Assembly (NCBI GenBank): GCA_036939355.1
Contig: JALLAP010000424.1
Span: 1-13,098 of the forward strand
Length of the DNA: 13,098 nucleotides
Reading direction: 5' to 3'
DNA from: Thalassiosira profunda
Lineage: Eukaryota; Bacillariophyta; Thalassiosirophyceae; Thalassiosirales; Thalassiosiraceae
Part shown: positions 7,867 through 13,098 of the stretch, piece by piece
Layout: each line of letters begins with the position of its first letter
Position numbering within the stretch: position 1 is the stretch's first letter
Translations under genes and position numbers: made by a program
The notes under the pieces: generated by a model
Databases searched by the model: none
Told to the model about the DNA's origin: nothing
The model's input: the letters and a program-made list of their open reading frames with translations, nothing else

Positions 7867-9537
7867 TCATCGAAGCAATGCCCGAGTCCCAGAGAGCGCA
7901 CCCGGCTGCAGTACCCCTCTCAGCAAAGCTAGTGGAATCATACGCAAGTCGGGCCGTGCCAGAGCTGCAACCCCAAGACCCATCCAGAGATACCTCAATG
8001 GAAAGAATGCTCGTTCCTCGCTTGGATAAATCCCAGGCCCCATCATTTGTCGAAACTCCGAGTCTGCATTGTCTCTTATCGATCCACTGGCTCTGTTCAG
8101 CGAGTACGAACGTTCGTACCCAGGCCCAAAGAGGAAACCAACCAGCCAACCGCCAATGAAGCCTCCAACGTGTCCTGCGTTGCTGACATTCGGCACCAAC
8201 CATCCAAATAGAACGAGCCACACCATTTGTTTCAGGACGTAGTAGGCAGCATCCGAATTCCCCATTTTCATCAGGCTGCTGAGCATCAGGCCGTACAGCC
8301 CGCATATTCCACCACTGGCACCGATGCAGAGGGTAGCTGCCGCGCGTCCGGACATGCTCGAGAACGTGTGGGCAATATTGCCCGTAACAATCGCAACCAT
8401 ATACGCCGATAGATACAATCCCTTGCCCAGACCGTTTTCAAGCCACGAAGGCAGAGAAAGCAACGCTCTCAGGTTCATCCCGAGATGCAGCAGCGATCCG
8501 TGCAAGAAGCCCGAGGAGAGATATCGGTGTTTCTGGAAGTGTGACAGCGGGTAGGGCTGGTGGGCGTAGTCGAGGAAGAACGGTCCCATGGAATGTGCCG
8601 CAATGGGGCCTCGTCCGATGACCTTTCCCATCTCTCCTCGCATGCTTGATCCCGATGCGATGACAACTCCCGCCCCACCGCCCACCAAACCCAGAGCTCG
8701 CAAAACACATTCTGCAGGAGTCCACTGCGGTATGGCGGCGGCCAGTCCTTCGCTCAGGGCCGCAGCCGAGTAGGCATCCCCTGCAACGCTCGCCGCCAGC
8801 ACTCGATTGAACCCGGGCAAGTAGAGCACTGCCGTGGTAATCTGATAGAGGAACGCGACAATGTTGATCGTCACGAGGAGATTCCTCGCAGAGTTGGGCC
8901 TCGACGCAAAGCCTCGCAGCGACTTCGGCGTAGAGACCGCATCGTTGAAGTAAGAATGCTTTCTCACGGACTTGCGTCCTACCCTCTGAGACGTCCCGTC
9001 GGAACTCGGTGCATATTTCCGTGGGAGCAGGAGCGACGTCAGCGGCGACACCCACGGAAAGAGCGTTCGCCAACGGATCTTCTTTTGTTGCTTCCTTTGT
9101 TGCAAATTGTTCCTCTCCATCCACAACTCGATCTCGTCCACCGACAGCGGATCGACGGGATCAAACTTTTCGTACGTCGGTTCGAGCGATCGGATGACGC
9201 CGTATTCGGGCAGATCATCAAACAGCTTGTCCATAGCATCGAAGTCGATGAAATCATTTGCACTGATGTAGCCATCATCATCATTGCCATTGTCGTCGCT
9301 TGATTCGTCTGATCTCTCTCGATTTCGTTTGTTGGATGGGCGCGTTGAATCGTCCTCCTCTCCGTCTCCCCGGCGGGAGGAGAGCGCCAACCTCCGCCGG
9401 TCTATGTTATTGTTTTTGCAGGCATTGCACGGAGATCCACGCGGTGCGATGGGGCGAGTCAGCGGCGGCGGCTGCACCAGGGCCGATGCCGAGTGGCCAA
9501 ACGCTGCAATTGCAAAAATGCATTTGATATGCGTCAT
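7867..9537 (-). CDS. Rhomboid-family intramembrane serine protease (S54), probably plastid
   Basis: A 556-aa single-exon protein. The Ser-His dyad is intact: GASGG with S408 and NAGHVGG with H456. The oxyanion-side motif HGSLLHLGMN (H346, H351, N355) is also present, so it should be active and cleave within or near membrane segments. Hydrophobic segments lie at about 220-242, 277-296, 339-362, 372-391, 401-423 and 436-472, with a weak one near 516-527. The loop between the first segment and the HxxxHxxxN segment is long, about 95 residues, as in plant plastid rhomboids. The N-terminus MTHIKCIFAIAAFGHSASAL resembles a signal peptide followed by a basic, Pro-rich stretch; ASAL would be a Leu variant of the plastid cleavage motif. 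Residues 56-145 are strongly acidic, probably a disordered tail. The frame is open upstream to 9756, but the signal peptide favours 9537. Confidence 0.9.
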   Translation of the reverse strand: MTHIKCIFAIAAFGHSASALVQPPPLTRPIAPRGSPCNACKNNNIDRRRLALSSRRGDGEEDDSTRPSNKRNRERSDESSDDNGNDDDGYISANDFIDFDAMDKLFDDLPEYGVIRSLEPTYEKFDPVDPLSVDEIELWMERNNLQQRKQQKKIRWRTLFPWVSPLTSLLLPRKYAPSSDGTSQRVGRKSVRKHSYFNDAVSTPKSLRGFASRPNSARNLLVTINIVAFLYQITTAVLYLPGFNRVLAASVAGDAYSAAALSEGLAAAIPQWTPAECVLRALGLVGGGAGVVIASGSSMRGEMGKVIGRGPIAAHSMGPFFLDYAHQPYPLSHFQKHRYLSSGFLHGSLLHLGMNLRALLSLPSWLENGLGKGLYLSAYMVAIVTGNIAHTFSSMSGRAAATLCIGASGGICGLYGLMLSSLMKMGNSDAAYYVLKQMVWLVLFGWLVPNVSNAGHVGGFIGGWLVGFLFGPGYERSYSLNRASGSIRDNADSEFRQMMGPGIYPSEERAFFPLRYLWMGLGVAALARPDLRMIPLALLRGVLQPGALSGTRALLR

Positions 9538-9876
9538 GTCTGTGATGAGTGATGGGTGGCGGCGAGTGGCACGAGTTGTCGGGTGCGCCCACCGCAAGCC
9601 CAGGATATCGACAGTGCCGCTGCAAGCCGAACGTGACGACGACGGCAATTGCGGCGCCAGCGTGTGATGCCATGCAGCCTGCACTCGCCCCTCCCCCCTC
9701 CAACTTCTCCTCAGAGGTCTGCGGTCGGGCGAAAGACAGACTTGGTGCACGCACAACCTCGCTCAACCACTCATTTTCACACAAAGACGGCGTTGCCCGC
9801 CAAACCTCACCCCGCAGCGTCTCGTTGCATTCCTTTGCAAGTCGGAGAGCGGCAGGCAGGGCCAGATCGATCCATC
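9538..9876. promoter_or_regulatory. Shared divergent promoter, rhomboid/RRM protein
   Basis: The 339 bp between the two start codons contain no independent gene; open frames here are extensions of the flanking coding frames. No TATA box or clear repeat was found. CTTTGCAAG occurs at 9833-9841, 36 bp before the RRM start; similar CTTTGCAATG and CTCTTGCAACT strings occur upstream of PrimPol (111) and D-LDH (5915), too few to call a motif. Confidence 0.45.
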
Positions 9877-11090
9877 ATGGGCAAGCGCAAATCCATCGAC
9901 GCTGACGAGGCCTCGCCCCTGGCCGACGCCATCTGCAACGAAATCCGCGCCTCGGGCCACAAGTCGATGGAGCTCAAATCCCTCCGGTCCGCCGTCCTCG
10001 GGGACGACGCCGCCGACAAGCCGTCCAAAAAACGGTTCAAGGCGGCCGTCAAGCTGTTGGAAAAGGACGACCGGGCGTCGCTGAGCGCCGAGGGCGTGGT
10101 GAAGTTGGCCAAGGCCGAGCGGGCCCGGGGCAAAGAGGAGGCGACAGGGGAGGAGGAGGGAGGGGAGGCGACGAGCGCAAAGAAGAAGAGGAAGAAGGAA
10201 AAGAAGCGAAAGAAGGAGCGGGGCAACGAGGTGTCGGTCGAGGAAAAGGAGGGCGAAGGGGATAGGAATGCAACGGCGAGTCAAGAAGACGAGCACAGCG
10301 AGAATGGAAACGACGAAGCTGCAGCCGCTGGATGGGAGGATGTCGGAGCTGATGGGGAGGATACCGAAGAAGCCGCCGACCCAAAAGACAAGAACAAGCC
10401 CTGCAAAAACAACCCGCAGGGCATCACGAGGCTCTTCCTCGGCAACCTTCCATTCGCTGTGACGGAGGAGCTCTTGGGAGACCACCTGAACGGCGCGATC
10501 ACCCACATCAAATGGATCACAGACAAGGAGACCGGCCGCTTTTATGGCAGCGCCTTCTGCGAGGTCAAAACCTCCAAGGATGCCGCCCACGCCATGACGA
10601 AGCTCAATGGTTCCCAACTGATGGGGCGCCCCATCAAGATCAACTATGCTCCCATGCGGCCCGGAGAGGAGGGAGATTGGCCGCCGCGGAGCAAGGTGAT
10701 CACGGGAGGGAAAATGGCCAACGCCGGGAAGGGACAGGCAGGTGGGACGGGCGTCAAGGCCATGAGCGCAAAGCCCGAGGGGTGCTTGAAGCTTTTTATT
10801 GGCAACCTCTCCTATGAAATTGACGACGATGGCAGTGAGTGCTGGGATTGTTGCAATTCGATGCTGTGTCTTCTCTGCTCATATTTTCTCTCTGCCAATC
10901 AGTTACAAAGTTCTTCATGGCGGTGGAGGCGGAGATCAAGGCCGTCAGGTGGTTGCACCACAGGGATTCGGGCGATTTTAAAGGGTGCGGTTTCGTAGAA
11001 TTCTGGTCCACGGAGGCGTGCGAAAAAGCGGCCACCCTGAATGGCAAGAATCTGCTTGGACGGCCGATACGCATCGACTGGTCAGAGTGA
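9877..11090 (+). CDS. Nucleolar-type RNA-binding protein, two RRMs (nucleolin/Nsr1/Nop13-like), 2 exons
   Basis: Exons 9877-10834 and 10903-11090 flank a 68-bp GTGAGT..TCAG intron; the product is 381 aa. The splice joins DDDG to ITKFF inside RRM2 and restores its first helix. RRM1 (about 184-260) has RNP2 LFLGNL (186-191) and RNP1-like RFYGSAFC (221-228). RRM2 (about 304-380) has RNP2 LFIGNL (306-311) and RNP1 KGCGFVEF (346-353). The C-terminus ends with RRM2. The linker before RRM1 is a lysine run (101-115, several nuclear-localisation-like clusters) followed by an acidic stretch (116-170), the layout of nucleolin, yeast Nsr1 and related rRNA-processing factors. Residues 13-80 look like a small helical or winged-helix domain similar in pattern to that of nucleolar LYAR-type proteins; this is inferred. 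The likely role is pre-rRNA processing in the nucleolus; the exact orthologue is not assigned. Confidence 0.85.
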
Positions 11091-11228
11091 AGTGCAGACA
11101 TCGAAAGACGAGTTCCAATGGCAGTCCAAATCGGTGCAAGTTGTTAGGTCTATGCCTCAATCTGAACTCTGTGCAAACCACATAACGGCTTTTCGAAGCC
11201 ACCCAACGCCGCGGCTACACTTCCTCGA

Positions 11229-13098
11229 TCAATCGTTTTTCTTTTCGGTGGTATCCTTTGGTTCCGAAGACTCGCCGGCAGCAGCATCTTCATTTCCACC
11301 TCCTTCCGCCTGGCTTTCGGCAGCAGCTGCAGTATCCCCCACACCCTCCGTTGCTGCCTCTGACGAACCTCCCATCTCCGGAGGGCTCTCCAACAATATC
11401 TCAACGGCTCTGTTCAAGTTTCCATGGCTGCTAGTCAATGCGCGAATATTCGCCGAGCGGTCGGTGAACCCCATGCCCTCCAGATTCTGGAGTTGCATCC
11501 GAAAGCGCTGGCCGGGAGCTTGCTGCGACGGGGATCCGCCGGTAGCTCCGGGCTGCGCGCCACCCGCGGGAGGCACGAAAGGAAACATGAACGGATTGGC
11601 CATTGGAGCGGCAGGCGCAGCTCCACCGCCAGCAGAACCACCGCTCGCTCCGAGGAGGCTCGAAAAGTCCAATCCGCCCGCTGGGGGAGGTGGTGCTGCC
11701 GCGCTGCCTCCAGCGGTGCCGGGGGGCATTCCGGGCATCTGCAACCCGGGCATACTGCCCGAGAGTTGCTGCATCGACTGCTGCATTTGGAGCNGGGGGC
11801 ATTCCGGGCATCTGCAACCCGGGCATACTGCCCGAGAGTTGCTGCATCGACTGCTGCATTTGGAGCATCGCGCGCATGTTGTCCGGGTTCATCATTGCTC
11901 GCATAGTCTCGGGATTGTCGAACATGGCAGCGGCCTGCGGGTTGGTCCTACGCATCTCCTGCAGCATCGGGTTGCTCTCCATCATCCGCTGCATCGTCTC
12001 GGGATTGCTCATCATGCTGTCCATCATTTGCCGCATCATGGGGTTCTCCATGATTTGGATCGTGGCCTCGAGATTAGGTTGATTGGCGCCCATGGCCGGA
12101 TTGGCCCACGGATTGGCGGCGGCGCCCCCGGGCCCGCCGGCGCCCGGAATTCCTCCCATGCTCCCCATGAGCGAGGCAAAGGGGTTGGCTCCCGCTGCCG
12201 CTCCCCCTGCTCCCTGACTGACATTGGCCGAAGAAGACGATGGAGCGGGCGCCCCCCACGGATTGGGCATGGCCTGATTCGTCGCCCCGGCCGCACCATT
12301 CCCGCTGCTTCCTCCGTCGGTGCCACTTCCGCTGGTACCACTCCCGCTCGTTCCGCCCGCCATCGCATCCATCATTGGTTCCTGCACGTCCTCATACATG
12401 CGGCGCAGCGCGTTGTATCCTCCCGGCATGTTCTCGATCTGGCTCATGGCCAAGTCCTGGTTGCGCATCGCGTTCTGCATCGCGGAAGGATCGCGCATCA
12501 TCTCCATCGACCGACGCATGAACTCGGGATCCTGCAACGCGTGGCGCAATTCGGGGTTGGAGTCCATCACCTGCCGCATCTGGGGATTGTTTTGCATCAT
12601 GTTGGACATGAAGTCGGGGTTGCTCATCAGGGACTGGACCATCGGATTGTTGAGCATGTCGCTCATCATTTGCGGGTTCTGCTGGAGCTGTTGTTGGAAA
12701 GTGGCGAGGTCGGGCATTCCCCCGCTTCCCATCATGGAGGCCATGGGATTGTTGGCGTTGCCGGCGTTGCCGAAGTTCAGGAAGGGGTTGCTGGTGGCGC
12801 TGGCGTTGGGGTTGGCGGCGGAGGCTCCGGCATCGGGGGCGGGGGCGCTGGCAGCTGTGGCTGCGGCTCCGGCATTACCAGTGTTGGCACTCGCTCCTGC
12901 TTGTCCCTTGACCAGATACAAAATGATCCCCCCAGTGTTATCTCCAGGGATGCCGTAATCCGCCAAGGTCCTCGTGTCCTCGCTCAATATCCGTCCCCGG
13001 AAAATCAGCCGCTGTCTCTCCACCGCGCAGCGGTCGCTCTCCTCGCGCTGGGAGATGATCTCCTTGATCTGGCGGATGGTGCTGTTGGCAGTGATGCC
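11229..13098 (-). CDS. DSK2: Ubiquilin / Dsk2 (UBL-STI1-UBA proteasome shuttle), 5' partial and interrupted by an assembly artefact
   Basis: Ubiquilins carry ubiquitinated and misfolded proteins to the proteasome. Transcription runs leftward from beyond 13098, so only the first residues are missing. In order: most of a ubiquitin-like domain (13098-12904, from GITANSTIRQIKEII to IILYLVKG); an STI1 region rich in Met, Asn and Pro (about 12715-12365, NNPMVQSLMSNPDF, MMQNNPQMRQVMDSNP); a Gly/Ser/Ala/Pro linker containing two NPW(G/A) strings; a second STI1 region (about 12085-11860, MENPMMRQMMDSMMSNP); and a C-terminal UBA domain (about 11500-11390, LEGMGFTDRSANIRAL and NLNRAVEILL). The frame breaks at the N at 11794, where 72 bp are present twice. 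Counting one copy and no N, the remaining 1797 bases are exactly 599 codons including the stop. I therefore read the gene as intact in the organism. No introns are evident. Convergent with the RRM gene (138 bp). Confidence 0.93.
11722..11866. repeat. 72-bp direct duplication flanking an N (assembly join)
   Basis: Positions 11722-11793 and 11795-11866 are identical over 72 bases, separated only by the N at 11794. Identical ends on either side of an unresolved base are what two overlapping contigs leave when scaffolded without merging. The extra 73 bases shift the ubiquilin frame by one. A true tandem duplication is possible but would need a coincidental gap exactly at the junction. Confidence 0.85.
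11794..11794. other. Unresolved base (assembly gap)
   Basis: The only N in the window. It sits exactly between the two identical 72-bp copies inside the ubiquilin coding region and marks a contig join. Confidence 0.95.

Noticed and set aside
11722..11866. True tandem repeat or minisatellite in ubiquilin
   Set aside because: The copies are identical, meet exactly at an N, and add 73 bases that destroy an otherwise perfect frame; a contig-overlap artefact is simpler.
11424..12082. Plus-strand open frames with repeated segments opposite ubiquilin
   Set aside because: They are antisense shadows of the Met/Gln-rich ubiquilin sequence, and their repeats come from the assembly duplication.
1..13098. 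tRNA, rRNA, CRISPR array or insertion sequence
   Set aside because: No cloverleaf-like or rRNA-like stretch, no spaced direct repeats and no transposase were recognised by eye on either strand.

Overview
This is a compact nuclear segment from a photosynthetic eukaryote, most likely an alga with a secondary red plastid (stramenopile such as a diatom or relative; haptophyte or cryptophyte not excluded). The evidence is spliceosomal introns of 65-82 bp, mitochondrial presequences, and two proteins (aspartic protease, rhomboid) that start with a signal peptide followed by an ASAFAP-like plastid cleavage motif. I cannot name the species. A single N at 11794 marks a draft-assembly join.

Eight protein-coding genes fill the window and their strands alternate without exception. 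(1) + PrimPol, 439-2394, 3 exons. (2) - histidine phosphatase (phosphoglycerate-mutase-like), 2472-3539. (3) + frataxin, 3740-4444. (4) - two-lobed DTG aspartic protease, probably plastid-targeted, 4490-5581. (5) + D-lactate dehydrogenase with an N-terminal cyclic-nucleotide-binding-like domain, 5934-7770, 5 exons. (6) - rhomboid serine protease, 7867-9537. (7) + nucleolar-type protein with two RRMs, 9877-11090, 2 exons. (8) - ubiquilin/Dsk2, 11229 to beyond 13098, missing only its extreme N-terminus and broken by an assembly duplication at the N. Four convergent pairs are 45-138 bp apart and three divergent pairs share 200-352 bp of upstream DNA.

The genes do not form one pathway. They are housekeeping functions: damage-tolerant priming, Fe-S/iron homeostasis, fermentative NADH recycling, membrane and organelle proteolysis, ribosome biogenesis and ubiquitin-proteasome shuttling. 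Frataxin and the phosphatase share a divergent promoter and both look mitochondrial.

The most unusual item is gene 5, a soluble NAD-type D-lactate dehydrogenase of the bacterial LdhA class carrying about 170 extra N-terminal residues that read as a CRP/PKA-type cyclic-nucleotide-binding fold with a degenerate phosphate-binding cassette. This is a candidate allosterically regulated fermentation enzyme. Also worth attention are the plastid-type pseudodimeric aspartic protease, a long imperfect inverted repeat in the promoter between genes 4 and 5, and seven introns that all begin GTGAG.
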